64,000 nucleotides of DNA from Sphingomonas sp. GC_Shp_5 (GTDB lineage Bacteria; Pseudomonadota; Alphaproteobacteria; Sphingomonadales; Sphingomonadaceae): assembly GCF_026540855.1 (NCBI RefSeq), contig NZ_JALNUP010000010.1:1-64000 (forward strand). Direction: 5' to 3'. Made by a program: the position numbers and the translations under genes. Position 1 is the first letter of the stretch, and each line of letters starts with the position of its first letter. The notes beneath the pieces were generated by a model, which did not search any database, was not told the DNA's origin, and saw only the letters and a list, made by a program, of their open reading frames with translations. Of this stretch, positions 17,072 to 27,540 are shown in pieces.

Positions 17072-19003
17072 CTAGACGGCGACCTGTTCGCCGAGCTCGA
17101 CCACCTTGCCGGGCGGGATGCGCAGGAAGTCGGTGGGGTCGCTGGCGTTGCGCTGCATGAACATGAAGATCCGATCCTGCCACAGCGGCATGCCGACATC
17201 CGCATCGGGCTTCAGCGTGTTGCGGCCGATGAAGAAGGAGGTCTTCATCGGATCGAGCCCCAGGCTCTCGGCCTTGCCGCCGACGCCGAGGTCGTGCGGC
17301 ACGTCGGGCGTTTCCATGAAGCCGTAGCTCAGCACCACCGAGGTGAAATTGTCGTCCAGCCGCTGCACGGTGGCGCGGTGCGCGGCGTCCACCACCGGGC
17401 GATCCTTGATGCGGATCGTCGCGACCAGATTGTGGGCGTGGAGCACCTTGTTGTGCTTGAGGTTGTGGAGCAGCGCGCCCGGCGCGTCATCGGGGTTGCC
17501 GGTGAGGAACACCGCGGTGCCCTCCACCCGCTCGGGCGGGCGCTTGGCGAGCGCCGCGGCGAGATCGGCGAGCGGGATGCTCTGGCGCTGCTCGAAGGTG
17601 CGGACGATGCCCTTGCCACGCACCCAGGTGGAGATCAGCAGGCCGATCCCGGCGGCGATCAGCAGCGGCACCCAGCCGCCCTCGATCACGCGCAGGATGT
17701 TGGCGCCGAAGAAGATCAGGTCGAGCACCAGGAACGGCAGGATCGCGGCCAGCGCCAGCGCGCGCGGCCAGTGCCAGACGTGGCGCGCGACGATGTAGCC
17801 GAGCAGCGTCGTCACCACCATCGTACCGGTGACGGCGATGCCGTAGGCGGCGGCCATCGCCGACGAGGTCTTGAACTCGATGATCAGCACCAGCACGCCG
17901 ATCAGCAGCAGCCAGTTGATCGCGGGCAGATAGATCTGCCCGGCGAAGGCGGCCGAGGTCTGGCGGATGCGCATCCGCGGCAGCAGGCCGAGCTGCACCG
18001 CTTGCTGGGTGAGCGAGAAGGCGCCGGTGATCACCGCCTGGCTGGCGATCACGGTGGCGAGGCCGGCGAGCACGATCAGCGGCCCGCGGAACGATTCGGG
18101 CGCCATCAGGAAGAACCAGTCCTGGTTGACGAACGGCTTGCCCGCGCGCGCGGCTTCCTCGAGCCGGGCGAGCGCGAAGGCACCCTGGCCAAGATAGTTG
18201 AGCATCAGCGCGGGAAAGGCGAGCGCGAACCAGCCGATGCGGATCGGCAGCCGGCCGAAATGGCCCATGTCGGCGGTCAGCGCCTCGGCGCCGGTGACGG
18301 TGAGGAATACCGCGCCGAGCACGAACAGGCCGGTGACGCCGTGGCTGGCGAGGAACTCGATGCCGTAGATCGGCAGCAGCACCCGGAAGATCGAGGGCTC
18401 GTCGGCGATATGCCACAAGCCAAGGCCGCCGATGGTCAGGAACCAGACGATGCACACCGGGCCGAACAGCGCCGCCATGCTCGCCGTGCCGCGGCGCTGC
18501 ATGAAGAACAGCGCGATCAGGATGACGATGGTGAGCGCGCGGATGCTGCTTTCGTTGAACACATGCGCCGCGCTCGGGATGGTGCGCAGCCCCTCCATCG
18601 CCGACAGCACCGACAAGGCCGGGGTGATGATCGCGTCGCCATAGAAGAGCGACGCCCCCGCGGCGCCGAGCACCAGCGCGATCGTCGAGCGGCGGCCGAG
18701 CGCGCGCCGGGCCAGCGCCGCGAGCGCGAGCACCCCGCCCTCGCCGTGATTGTCGGCGCGCATCAGGAACAGCACGTATTTGACGGTGACGATCAGCGTC
18801 AGCGTCCACAGCGCCAGGCTGAGCACGCCGAGGATCTCCGACGGATCGATGCCGTCGCCTGCCGACTGCCCGAGTGCTTCGCGAAAGGCGTAAAGCGGGC
18901 TGGTGCCGATATCGCCGAACACCACGCCGATCGCGCCAATGGTGAGGCCGATCAGCGCGGGATGCGGCTGATGATGATCGCTGGGTTCCACTGCGAGCGA
19001 CAT
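17072..19003 (-). CDS. kup: potassium uptake protein Kup
   Basis: A 643-aa KUP/HAK/KT potassium-proton symporter. The hallmark GVVFGDIGTSPLYAF is at about 27-41, and the next 400 residues contain about twelve transmembrane helices, including SLFYGDAIITPALSVLSA and GWFALAFPALMLNYLGQGA. The C-terminal 180 residues form a soluble domain. Its stop lies 15 bp from the convergent helicase stop. The gene sits between the ligase-associated helicase and pdeM, separating genes that are usually neighbours. A 13-bp direct repeat lies in its upstream region. Confidence 0.96.
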   Translation of the reverse strand: MSLAVEPSDHHQPHPALIGLTIGAIGVVFGDIGTSPLYAFREALGQSAGDGIDPSEILGVLSLALWTLTLIVTVKYVLFLMRADNHGEGGVLALAALARRALGRRSTIALVLGAAGASLFYGDAIITPALSVLSAMEGLRTIPSAAHVFNESSIRALTIVILIALFFMQRRGTASMAALFGPVCIVWFLTIGGLGLWHIADEPSIFRVLLPIYGIEFLASHGVTGLFVLGAVFLTVTGAEALTADMGHFGRLPIRIGWFALAFPALMLNYLGQGAFALARLEEAARAGKPFVNQDWFFLMAPESFRGPLIVLAGLATVIASQAVITGAFSLTQQAVQLGLLPRMRIRQTSAAFAGQIYLPAINWLLLIGVLVLIIEFKTSSAMAAAYGIAVTGTMVVTTLLGYIVARHVWHWPRALALAAILPFLVLDLIFFGANILRVIEGGWVPLLIAAGIGLLISTWVRGKGIVRTFEQRQSIPLADLAAALAKRPPERVEGTAVFLTGNPDDAPGALLHNLKHNKVLHAHNLVATIRIKDRPVVDAAHRATVQRLDDNFTSVVLSYGFMETPDVPHDLGVGGKAESLGLDPMKTSFFIGRNTLKPDADVGMPLWQDRIFMFMQRNASDPTDFLRIPPGKVVELGEQVAV

Positions 19004-19036
19004 GCGCGCGTCTAATCCTTGAAGGGACGTCGTTTG

Positions 19037-19067
19037 GACAAAGAACTGGGCTTCGACAAAGAACTGG
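19037..19067. repeat. 13-bp direct repeat upstream of kup
   Basis: GACAAAGAACTGG occurs twice, at 19037-19049 and 19055-19067, a period of 18 bp. It lies 34-64 bp before the kup start codon and about 125 bp before pdeM. Spacing near two helical turns would suit a regulator binding on one face of DNA, but it may be simple duplication. Confidence 0.5.
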
Positions 19068-19191
19068 CCCCCCGGCAGAGGACGGGGCGCTTTACGCTTA
19101 CTGCGGCAGGGCGCAAGCCCTTACCTATTGCGCTGCACAAGTCGCTGATTTGCGGCTTGATCGGGGCGCGTGACGGCGGCATGGCGGCGGC

Positions 19192-19854
19192 ATGGTTCCC
19201 TTTTCGTTCGGCGGTCACGATCTGTATGCCCTGCCCCAGGGCGCGCTGTTCTGGCCGGCGCGACGGGCCTTGCTGGTCGCCGACCTCCATTTCGAAAAGG
19301 CGAGCTGGTTCGCGAGCCGCGGCCAGATGCTGCCGCCCTATGATTCGATCGCGACGCTGGCCGATCTCACCGCCTTGGTCGCCGCCACCGGCGCGACCGA
19401 AACCTGGTGCCTCGGCGACAGTTTTCATGACAGCGCCGGTTGCGAGCGGCTGCCGGCGCGCGCGCAGGAGATGCTGCGCGCGTTGACCGAGGCCACCCGC
19501 TGGACCTGGATCACCGGCAACCACGATCCCGCGATCCTCGACCGCTGCGGCGGCGAGGTGGTGGACGAGGCGGTGGTCGATGGGCTGGTGCTGCGCCACG
19601 AGGCGATGCCGGCGGAGACCCGGCCCGAGCTCTCCGGCCATTTCCACCCCAAGCTGCGGCTGCGGGTGCGCGGCAAATTGGTGTCGCGGCGCTGTTTCGT
19701 CGGCACCGGGACCAAGCTGATCCTGCCGGCATTCGGTTCGCTGACCGGGGGCCTCGATGTCGACCACCCCGAGATCGTCCGCGCCACCGGCCGCGGTGCC
19801 GAGGCGCTGGTGCCGGTGGAGCAGCGGCTGCTGCGGTTTCCGATCGCCGCCTGA
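19192..19854 (+). CDS. pdeM: ligase-associated DNA damage response endonuclease PdeM
   Basis: A 220-aa binuclear metallophosphoesterase. Metal motifs in order are ADLHFEK (about 30-36), GDSFHD (about 74-79), TGNHD (about 107-111) and SGHFHP (about 143-148). The Pseudomonas putida relative (MPE) is a manganese-dependent DNA endonuclease encoded with an Lhr helicase, exonuclease and ATP-dependent ligase. Here kup separates it from the helicase. An ATG at 19180 is in another frame; the one at 19192 gives the family N terminus. Confidence 0.9.
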   Translation: MVPFSFGGHDLYALPQGALFWPARRALLVADLHFEKASWFASRGQMLPPYDSIATLADLTALVAATGATETWCLGDSFHDSAGCERLPARAQEMLRALTEATRWTWITGNHDPAILDRCGGEVVDEAVVDGLVLRHEAMPAETRPELSGHFHPKLRLRVRGKLVSRRCFVGTGTKLILPAFGSLTGGLDVDHPEIVRATGRGAEALVPVEQRLLRFPIAA

Positions 19855-19884
19855 TCGGCCACCGCGCGCCGCGACGGCGGGTGG

Positions 19885-20553
19885 CTAGCGCGCGAGGGTC
19901 GGGAAGCCGGCCTTGAACGCCGCGACCTTGGGCTTGTCCCAATGGACGATATAGGGGTGGGTCGGGTTGCGGTCGAAGAACTGCTGGTGATACGCCTCGG
20001 CCGGGTAGAAGCCGCCCTGCTCGATGCGGGTGACGATCGGGCGCGGGAAGCTGTGCGCGGCGCCGAGCTGGGCGATATAGGCCTTGGCCACCGCCGCTTG
20101 GCGCGGATCCTGCGGGAAGATTGCCGAGCGATAGCTCGGGCCGCTGTCCGGCCCCTGGTGGTTCAGCGACGTCGGATCATGGGCGATCGAGAAATAGACG
20201 CGCAGCAGCGTCGCATAGCTCACCTGGCGTGGATCGAACGCGACCTTGATCGCCTCGGCATGGCCGGTGGTCTCGGTGGAGACCTGATCATAGGTTGCGG
20301 TGTCGCGGCTGCCGCCGGCATAGCCCGCGGTCACGGCGCGCACGCCCTTCACCCGCTCGAATACCGCCTCCATGCCCCAGAAGCAGCCGCCGGCGAACAC
20401 CGCGGTCTGCACGCCGGGGGTCGCGGCCACGTCGGCGCGCGCGACCGGCAGCGGCACCGCGCGCTCGGCCTGCGCCGCGCCAAAGGAGGTGAACAGGGCG
20501 GCGCCGCCGACCAGGGCGGCGATCGCGAGGGGGAATTTGCTCATGACACCCAT
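19885..20553 (-). CDS. msrA: peptide-methionine (S)-S-oxide reductase MsrA, exported
   Basis: A 222-aa MsrA that reduces the S form of methionine sulfoxide. An N-terminal signal-like segment (ALVGGAALFTSFGAAQA) suggests periplasmic location. The catalytic Cys57 is in GGCFWG, followed by GYAGG and GHAEAIKV. Cys57 is the only cysteine in the protein, so it lacks the usual recycling cysteines and must be re-reduced directly by an external partner. ATG at 20553 has AGGGG upstream; an ATG three codons in is an alternative. Confidence 0.92.
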   Translation of the reverse strand: MGVMSKFPLAIAALVGGAALFTSFGAAQAERAVPLPVARADVAATPGVQTAVFAGGCFWGMEAVFERVKGVRAVTAGYAGGSRDTATYDQVSTETTGHAEAIKVAFDPRQVSYATLLRVYFSIAHDPTSLNHQGPDSGPSYRSAIFPQDPRQAAVAKAYIAQLGAAHSFPRPIVTRIEQGGFYPAEAYHQQFFDRNPTHPYIVHWDKPKVAAFKAGFPTLAR

Positions 20554-20583
20554 ATGGGGATCACCCCTGCCCGGGCCAAGACG

Positions 20584-20739
20584 TCAGCGCGCGAGCGGCG
20601 CCGCCGTGACTGCGGCGGCGACCGGTGCGGCATGATGGCGGTCGAGCACGCCTGGGTGGCACGCCAGCAAGGCGATCGCGCCGACGGCGAACCCGCCGGC
20701 GAACTGTACCAGGAAGCTGGACTTGAGGAGGTTGACCAT
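20584..20739 (-). CDS. small single-pass membrane protein, unknown
   Basis: A 51-aa ORF: MVNLLKSSFLVQFAGGFAVG opens it, and residues 8-28 form one hydrophobic helix, followed by an Ala-rich tail with a His pair. AAGG lies about 8 nt before the ATG. It fits the 309-bp gap between msrA and the aminotransferase gene and is on the same strand. Function unknown. The good hydrophobic segment and ribosome binding site support it, but no homology evidence is available. The remaining 120 bp up to 20862 show no further gene. Confidence 0.55.
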   Translation of the reverse strand: MVNLLKSSFLVQFAGGFAVGAIALLACHPGVLDRHHAAPVAAAVTAAPLAR

Positions 20740-20862
20740 GATCGGGCCTTCGGATCTCGTTGGCGACTGACGAACGGCGGGGAGCCGGTATCATCCGTGC
20801 CCCTACCATGCTGCTAGTGACGTGTTGATGAACCCCGGCTGGGCGGGCCGTTCATCCCCGGC

Positions 20863-22095
<1,233 letters not shown>

Positions 22096-22113
22096 CTATA
22101 GACCCGCCAGCGC

Positions 22114-23877
22114 TTATTCCGCAACTGCGAGACGCGCGGGAATCAACCCGCGCAACGCATTCCCGACGAAAAAGCTCCCGGCAAGGTCGGCGCGCGACAG
22201 CTCGCCCTCCCGCGCCCGGCCGGTCGCGAGCAGCTCGGCGCGAAGCACGCCCGGCAGCAGCCCATGCCGTAGCGGCGGCGTCACCAGCACGCCGTCCCGC
22301 TCGACGAACAGCGAGGTGAAGCTGCCTTCGGTGAGCCGGCCGTCATGCTCGAACACCACTTCGTCGGTGCCCGCCGCGCGCCGCGCCGCATCGTAGAAGC
22401 CGCGGTCGCTGGTCTTGTGGGCAAGGCGGAAGTCGCGCGGCGCAACCGGCAGCGGCACCACCGCGACCGCAAACGGCGCGACGGGGGCAGGCGGCGCCGG
22501 CGCCACCTCGATCGCAACCGCACCGCTCGCCGCCAGCAGCAGGCGGAGACGGCAGGGCCGGCGCAGGCGAAAGGTCGCGGCCTGAAGGTCGTTGCGCGCC
22601 GCGTGGCGATCGAAGGCAAAGCCCAGCGCCGCGGCGCTTGCCTTCATCCGCGCGAGGTGGCGCTCGAGCAACGGCAGGCCCTCGACAGGGTCGAACGCCA
22701 TGGTCTCGATCAGGTCCAGCCGGCGCTGCCCGGCGGTGACGAACGCACCCTTGGCGACGCATTCGTGCCACTCGTCGTCGACCCGGCTGTCGGCGACCAC
22801 CCCCGAGCCGAGCCCGAGGGTCGCATGCTGGTCATCGCCGCGGATCGCGAGGGTGCGGATCGCGACGTTGAACACCGCGCCGCCCGGACTGATCCGGCCG
22901 ATCGCGCCGGTATAGGCGTCGCGAGCCGAGGTCTCGACCGCGGCGATCACCTCGGCGGCGCGCTGCTTCGGAGCGCCGGTGATCGAGCCGCAGGGGAACA
23001 GCGCCTCGAGCGCGTCGACCGCGTCGCGGCCGGGGCTAAGCGTCGCGGTGACGGTGGAGGTCAGCTGGTGGACGGTGGGATAGGTCTCGACGGTGAACAG
23101 CGCCGGCACCGCGACGCTGCCGGGGACGGCGATGCGCGCCAGATCGTTGCGCATCAGATCGACGATCATCAGATTTTCCGCCTGCTGCTTGGCGTCGTCG
23201 CGGAGCGCTGCCGCCTTGACGGCATCGGCATCCGGCGTGTCGCCGCGGGTGGCGGTGCCCTTCATCGGCCGGCAGGTCAGCTGGTCGCCGTCGAGCGCAA
23301 AGAACAGCTCGGGCGACAGCGACAGCAAGGTCGTCTCGCCGGTCGCCACCACCGCGCCATAGCCCGCCGCCGCCTCGCGCCGCAGCCGCGCATAGAGCGC
23401 CAGCGGATCGCCGAGGAAGGCGACCTCGGTGCGCATGGTCAGGTTGGCCTGGTAGATATCGCCGGCGCGGATCAGCTCGATCACCTGGGCAAAGGCGCGG
23501 TCGTATGCCTCGCGGTCGGCGATGCCGCGCGGCGGCAGCGCACGCGCGCCGGCCGGATCGGGCAGCAGCGCCGTCAGCGTGGCGGCATCGAGCAGCTGAT
23601 AATCGTCGAACAGCCCGAACCACAGCAACGGCTCGCTGCTCGCAGCCGTGTCGATGGCGCGCGGCATCAGCGCCGAGCCGGCCTCATACGCGAGGTAGCC
23701 CGCTGCATGCAGGCCCGCCTGCTGGGCGGCGCGCAGCGCGGCGAGCGCGGGGCGGACCTGTTGCGGCGCATGCGCGGTGACGATGCGGATGGGATTGCGA
23801 TACAGCCGCCCCGGCGCGGGGGAGCCATCGCCCGCGCCGCGGGCATCGTCCAACAATACGAACGGCGCGTTAAACAT
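22114..23877 (-). CDS. pabB: aminodeoxychorismate synthase PabB fused to 4-amino-4-deoxychorismate lyase
   Basis: A 587-aa fusion for p-aminobenzoate and folate synthesis. The N-terminal 370 residues are the chorismate-binding PabB domain: DIYQANLT, MKGTATRG, ENLMIVDLMRNDL, ETYPTVHQL and CGSITGAPK. The last 200 are a class IV aminotransferase-fold PabC lyase, with its PLP lysine in LAHKTSDR and EVVFEHDGRLTEGSFTS. Together they turn chorismate plus ammonia into PABA and pyruvate; the PabA glutaminase is not in the window. The start is placed at MFNAPFVLLDD; the longer reading from 23913 adds unrelated residues. Confidence 0.93.
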   Translation of the reverse strand: MFNAPFVLLDDARGAGDGSPAPGRLYRNPIRIVTAHAPQQVRPALAALRAAQQAGLHAAGYLAYEAGSALMPRAIDTAASSEPLLWFGLFDDYQLLDAATLTALLPDPAGARALPPRGIADREAYDRAFAQVIELIRAGDIYQANLTMRTEVAFLGDPLALYARLRREAAAGYGAVVATGETTLLSLSPELFFALDGDQLTCRPMKGTATRGDTPDADAVKAAALRDDAKQQAENLMIVDLMRNDLARIAVPGSVAVPALFTVETYPTVHQLTSTVTATLSPGRDAVDALEALFPCGSITGAPKQRAAEVIAAVETSARDAYTGAIGRISPGGAVFNVAIRTLAIRGDDQHATLGLGSGVVADSRVDDEWHECVAKGAFVTAGQRRLDLIETMAFDPVEGLPLLERHLARMKASAAALGFAFDRHAARNDLQAATFRLRRPCRLRLLLAASGAVAIEVAPAPPAPVAPFAVAVVPLPVAPRDFRLAHKTSDRGFYDAARRAAGTDEVVFEHDGRLTEGSFTSLFVERDGVLVTPPLRHGLLPGVLRAELLATGRAREGELSRADLAGSFFVGNALRGLIPARLAVAE

Positions 23878-23957
23878 GCCCGACAGATGCACGCCGGTGA
23901 CGCCGCGGCGCAAGCGGCGAGTTGCCCCCCGGCTACGCGCCGCCTATTCCCCAAGCC

Positions 23958-24635
23958 ATGGACAATCCTCCCTTACGTGCCGCGCCCCCCTTGCGTGCCG
24001 CGATCGTGCCGGTGACCGCGATCCAGCAGAACTGCACGCTGATCTGGTGCACCGCGACGATGAAGGCGGCGGTGATCGATCCGGGCGGCGATCTGCCGCG
24101 GATCAAGGCCGCGATCGCCCAGGCCGGGGTCACGGTGGAGAAGATCCTCCTCACTCACGGCCATATCGATCATGCCGGCGAGGCCAAGCCACTCGCCGAC
24201 GAGCTCGGCGTGCCGATCGAGGGACCCAACGAGGCGGATCGCTTCTGGCTGGCCCGGCTCGACGACGATGGCGCCGCCTATGGCATTCGTGGCGTGGTGT
24301 TCGAGCCCGACCGCTGGCTGGTGGAGGGCGACACGGTGACGGTCGGCGATCTGGTGCTCGATGTCTACGAGACTCCTGGCCACACCCAGGGCCATGTCAT
24401 CTTCCATCACGCCCCCTCCAAGTTCGCGCAGGTCGGCGACGTGTTGTTCCAGGGATCGGTCGGGCGATCGGACCTGCCGGGCGGCAACCACCAGCAGCTG
24501 CTCAAGACCATCGTCGAGAAGCTGTGGCCGCTCGGTGACGACACCGCCTTCATTCCTGGCCATGGCCAGCCGAGCACGTTTGCGCACGAGCGGCGCAACA
24601 ACATGTTCGTTAGCGATCGGGCGCTGGCAGAATAA
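23958..24635 (+). CDS. MBL-fold hydrolase, glyoxalase II/YcbL-like
   Basis: A 225-aa metallo-beta-lactamase-fold hydrolase. Metal motifs are LTHGHIDHAG, TPGHTQGH, GDVLFQGSVGR and FIPGHGQPS. The short form without the glyoxalase II C-terminal domain resembles YcbL-type thioesterases. Substrate is probably S-lactoylglutathione or another thioester, not certain. The start is the ATG before MDNPPLRAAPP, divergent from pabB by 80 bp. A palindromic repeat lies 25 bp after its stop. Confidence 0.87.
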   Translation: MDNPPLRAAPPLRAAIVPVTAIQQNCTLIWCTATMKAAVIDPGGDLPRIKAAIAQAGVTVEKILLTHGHIDHAGEAKPLADELGVPIEGPNEADRFWLARLDDDGAAYGIRGVVFEPDRWLVEGDTVTVGDLVLDVYETPGHTQGHVIFHHAPSKFAQVGDVLFQGSVGRSDLPGGNHQQLLKTIVEKLWPLGDDTAFIPGHGQPSTFAHERRNNMFVSDRALAE

Positions 24636-24659
24636 ACAGGGGCTCACCCTTCAGCCTAC

Positions 24660-24741
24660 CGTCACCCCGGAGAAAGCTGGGTCTCTCGCCACGGCGAGAC
24701 ACGCTTGCGGTAAAAGATCCCAGCTTTCGCTGGGATGACGG
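24660..24741. repeat. palindromic intergenic repeat, family A, copy 1
   Basis: Two inverted arms, GTCACCCCGGAGAAAGCTGG at the left and the complement-like CCAGCTTTCGCTGGGATGAC at the right, enclose about 30 bp of variable sequence. Each arm is itself a small hairpin (CCCAGC...GCTGGG). Two further copies are at 29635 and 37805. All sit just after a stop codon. Confidence 0.85.
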
Positions 24742-24917
24742 GAGCCGCAGCGGCTCCGGCAAGCTTGCAACCCACCGAGAAATCGCTATAGGCCCCCGCT
24801 TCGCGATGCGCCCGGCGGTTAAGCCGCGCCCCGCGCAATCGGCTCCATGCCGGTTGCCGTGGCGTCCCTCCGGGCCTATCGGATCTTTCAGATTCGCTTC
24901 AAGAACAAGGTGCCGAA

Positions 24918-25097
24918 ATGGCCGTCCCTAAGAGAAAAACTTCGCCCTCCAAGCGCGGCATGCGTCGTGGCCATGATTCGCTCACCGTGGCGTCGTTCCA
25001 GGAATGCCCGAACTGCGGCGAGCTGAAGCGTCCGCATAACCTGTGCAACGCCTGTGGCCATTACAACGGCCGCGAGATCGTCTCGGCCGAGGGCTGA
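24918..25097 (+). CDS. rpmF: 50S ribosomal protein L32
   Basis: A 59-aa protein beginning [20 protein letters not shown], the standard L32 N terminus, with two CxxC pairs (CPNC and CNAC) that form its zinc site. It is part of the large ribosomal subunit. It heads the conserved alphaproteobacterial cluster rpmF-plsX-fabH-ihfA-merR, with plsX starting 30 bp later. The 176 bp upstream, between the repeat and the start, has no ORF and should contain the promoter and leader. Confidence 0.97.
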   Translation: MAVPKRKTSPSKRGMRRGHDSLTVASFQECPNCGELKRPHNLCNACGHYNGREIVSAEG

Positions 25098-25127
25098 TCC
25101 CTCTAATTACTGGATAAGCGCTGAGCC

Positions 25128-26156
25128 ATGTCCGACAATTCCTGGATCGCCGTCGATGCGATGGGCGGCGATGAAGGGCTTGCGGTCATGCTCGCGGGCG
25201 TCGCGCGTGCGCGCCGGCGCCACGAGGGCATGCGCTTCCTGCTGGTCGGCGACGAATCGGCGATCGCCGAGGAGCTGAAAAGCCACCCGAACCTCAGCCA
25301 GCACAGCGAGATCGTCCACGCCCCCGAGACCGTCGGCTCGAGCGACAAGCCGAGCCAGGCGATCCGCCGCGCCAAGACGACCTCGATGGGCATTGCCATC
25401 GATCTGGTGAAGAAGGGCCGCGCCGGCGCCGCCGTGTCGGCAGGCAACACCGGCGCGCTGATGGCGATGGCCAAGCTCGCGCTGCGCACGCTGCCCGGGA
25501 TCGACCGGCCGGCGCTCGCCGCGCCGTTGCCGACGCTCGGCGACAATGACGTGATCATGCTCGATCTCGGTGCCAACACCGAGTGCGACGCGCGCAACCT
25601 CGTCCAGTTCGCGGTGATGGGCGCCGCTTATGCGCGCACCATCCTTGATCTCGATTCGCCCAGGGTCGCGCTGCTCAACATCGGCAGCGAGGATCAGAAG
25701 GGGACCGACGAGATCCGCGACGCCGCGGCGGTGCTGCGCGGCGCGACGCATCTGCCGCTGAGCTTCACCGGCTTTGTCGAGGGCAACCAGCTCGCGCGCG
25801 GCGACCATGACGTGATCGTCTGCGATGGCTTTGCCGGTAACATCGCGCTCAAGACCGCCGAGGGCACCGCACGCTTCGTCGGCGACCTGCTCAAGCGCGC
25901 CTTCACCAGCTCGGTGCGCTCCAAAGTCGGTTTCCTGATCTCGCGCCCGGCGACCCAGCTGTTGCGCGATCACCTCGACCCCAACAACCACAACGGCGCC
26001 GTCTTCCTCGGCCTCAAGGGCATCGTCGTGAAGAGTCACGGCAGCGCCAACGAGCTCGGCGTCGCCACCGCGATCGGCAATGCCGCCAAGATGGTGCGCG
26101 CCGATCTCACCCGCCGGATCGCGGACGATCTCGGCAATTTCGAGAAAGCCGCATGA
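25128..26156 (+). CDS. plsX: phosphate acyltransferase PlsX
   Basis: A 342-aa PlsX that makes acyl-phosphate from acyl-ACP for phospholipid synthesis. [11 protein letters not shown] at the N terminus, [29 protein letters not shown] and [16 protein letters not shown] are family signatures. It overlaps fabH by ATGA and follows rpmF, a common linkage of ribosome and lipid synthesis genes. Confidence 0.97.
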   Translation: MSDNSWIAVDAMGGDEGLAVMLAGVARARRRHEGMRFLLVGDESAIAEELKSHPNLSQHSEIVHAPETVGSSDKPSQAIRRAKTTSMGIAIDLVKKGRAGAAVSAGNTGALMAMAKLALRTLPGIDRPALAAPLPTLGDNDVIMLDLGANTECDARNLVQFAVMGAAYARTILDLDSPRVALLNIGSEDQKGTDEIRDAAAVLRGATHLPLSFTGFVEGNQLARGDHDVIVCDGFAGNIALKTAEGTARFVGDLLKRAFTSSVRSKVGFLISRPATQLLRDHLDPNNHNGAVFLGLKGIVVKSHGSANELGVATAIGNAAKMVRADLTRRIADDLGNFEKAA

Positions 26157-27121
26157 TCCGATCGGTCGTCCTCGGCACGGGGTCGGCACTGCCCACCCGC
26201 CGCGTTTCCAACGCCGATCTGGCGGCGACGCTCGACACCAGCGACGAATGGATCGTCGAGCGCACCGGGATCCGCTTCCGCCACATCGCCGGCGACGGCG
26301 AGACCACCGCGACACTGGCGCGTGACGCCGCGACCCGCGCGCTGGAGGCCGCCGGGATCGCGGCGACCGAGATCGACCTGATCGTGCTCGCCACCGCGAC
26401 GCCGGACCAGACCTTCCCCGCCACCGCCACCAAGGTGCAGGCGATGCTCGGCATCGACGACTGCGTCGCGTTCGACGTCGCCGCGGTTTGCTCAGGGTTC
26501 CTCTATGCGGTGCAGGTGGCTGATGCGATGCTGCGCAGCGGCGTCCAGCGCCGCGCGCTGGTGATCGGCGCCGAGACCTTCAGCCGCATCCTCGACTGGG
26601 AAGACCGCACCACTGCGGTCCTGTTCGGCGACGGCGCCGGCGCGATCGTGCTCGAGGCGCAGGACAGCGCCGACGAGGGCGGCCGCGGCATCCTCGCCAC
26701 CAAGCTCCACGCCGACGGCCGCCATAACGAGCTACTCTATGTCGACGGCGGGCCGTCGACCACCGGCACCGTCGGCAAGCTGCGCATGAAGGGCCGCGAG
26801 GTGTTTCGCCACGCCGTGGTCAATCTCGCCGCGGTGATGGGCGAGTCGCTCGCGATCGCCGGCCTGGCGACCAGCGACGTCGACTGGGTGGTGCCGCACC
26901 AGGCCAACGCCCGGATCCTCGATGCGACCAGCCGCAAGCTCGGGCTGCCGGCCGACAAGGTGGTGATGACGGTGGACCGTCACGCCAACACCTCCGCCGC
27001 CTCGGTACCGCTGGCGCTCGACGCGGCGGTGCGCGACGGGCGGATCCGGCAGGGGCAGATCGTGGTGCTGGAGGCGATGGGCGGCGGCTTTACCTGGGGC
27101 GCCGCAGTGGTTCGCTTCTGA
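26153..27121 (+). CDS. fabH: 3-oxoacyl-ACP synthase III FabH
   Basis: A 322-aa KAS III that condenses acetyl-CoA with malonyl-ACP to begin fatty acid synthesis. The catalytic triad is Cys113 in [10 protein letters not shown], His in VPHQANARI and Asn in [17 protein letters not shown] and [10 protein letters not shown] also fit. Translation start overlaps the plsX stop by ATGA. Confidence 0.97.
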   Translation: MIRSVVLGTGSALPTRRVSNADLAATLDTSDEWIVERTGIRFRHIAGDGETTATLARDAATRALEAAGIAATEIDLIVLATATPDQTFPATATKVQAMLGIDDCVAFDVAAVCSGFLYAVQVADAMLRSGVQRRALVIGAETFSRILDWEDRTTAVLFGDGAGAIVLEAQDSADEGGRGILATKLHADGRHNELLYVDGGPSTTGTVGKLRMKGREVFRHAVVNLAAVMGESLAIAGLATSDVDWVVPHQANARILDATSRKLGLPADKVVMTVDRHANTSAASVPLALDAAVRDGRIRQGQIVVLEAMGGGFTWGAAVVRF

Positions 27122-27230
27122 CGGGCTATACCGTAGTATTAACGTAAAGCAAGAAAAGCCGTTTTCAGTCCCGCTGACCACTGTATAAAGCATTGCAGGA
27201 GTTGGCTTTGATCAAGGGAGTGGGAATAAC

Positions 27231-27536
27231 ATGCTGATGACCACAACGGGCACGCTGACGCGCGCGGACCTTGCCGAATCACTGCACAGGCAGGTGGGGC
27301 TTTCCCGCGCCGACTCGGCGACGATCGTCGAACAGATCCTCGGCGAGATGTGCGGTGCGCTGTCCCGCGGCGAGAACGTCAAGATCTCCGGCTTCGGCAC
27401 CTTCGTGCTGCGCGACAAGGGCGAGCGGGTCGGCCGCAATCCCAAGACCGGGGTCGAAGTGCCGATCGCGCCGCGCCGCGTGCTTACCTTCCGGGCCAGC
27501 CAGATGATGCGTGAACGCATCGTCGACGCCGGCTGA
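27231..27536 (+). CDS. ihfA: integration host factor subunit alpha
   Basis: A 101-aa HU/IHF-fold DNA-bending protein. [28 protein letters not shown] is split as the beta-arm region, with the proline at the arm tip. IHF-alpha pairs with IHF-beta to bend DNA in recombination and sigma-54-dependent transcription. GGGAGTGGG lies about 8 nt before the ATG; a second ATG two codons later is possible. A TATAAA with CTGACC upstream around 27170-27188 may be its own promoter within the 109-bp gap after fabH. Confidence 0.96.
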   Translation: MLMTTTGTLTRADLAESLHRQVGLSRADSATIVEQILGEMCGALSRGENVKISGFGTFVLRDKGERVGRNPKTGVEVPIAPRRVLTFRASQMMRERIVDAG

Positions 27537-27540
27537 GCCT

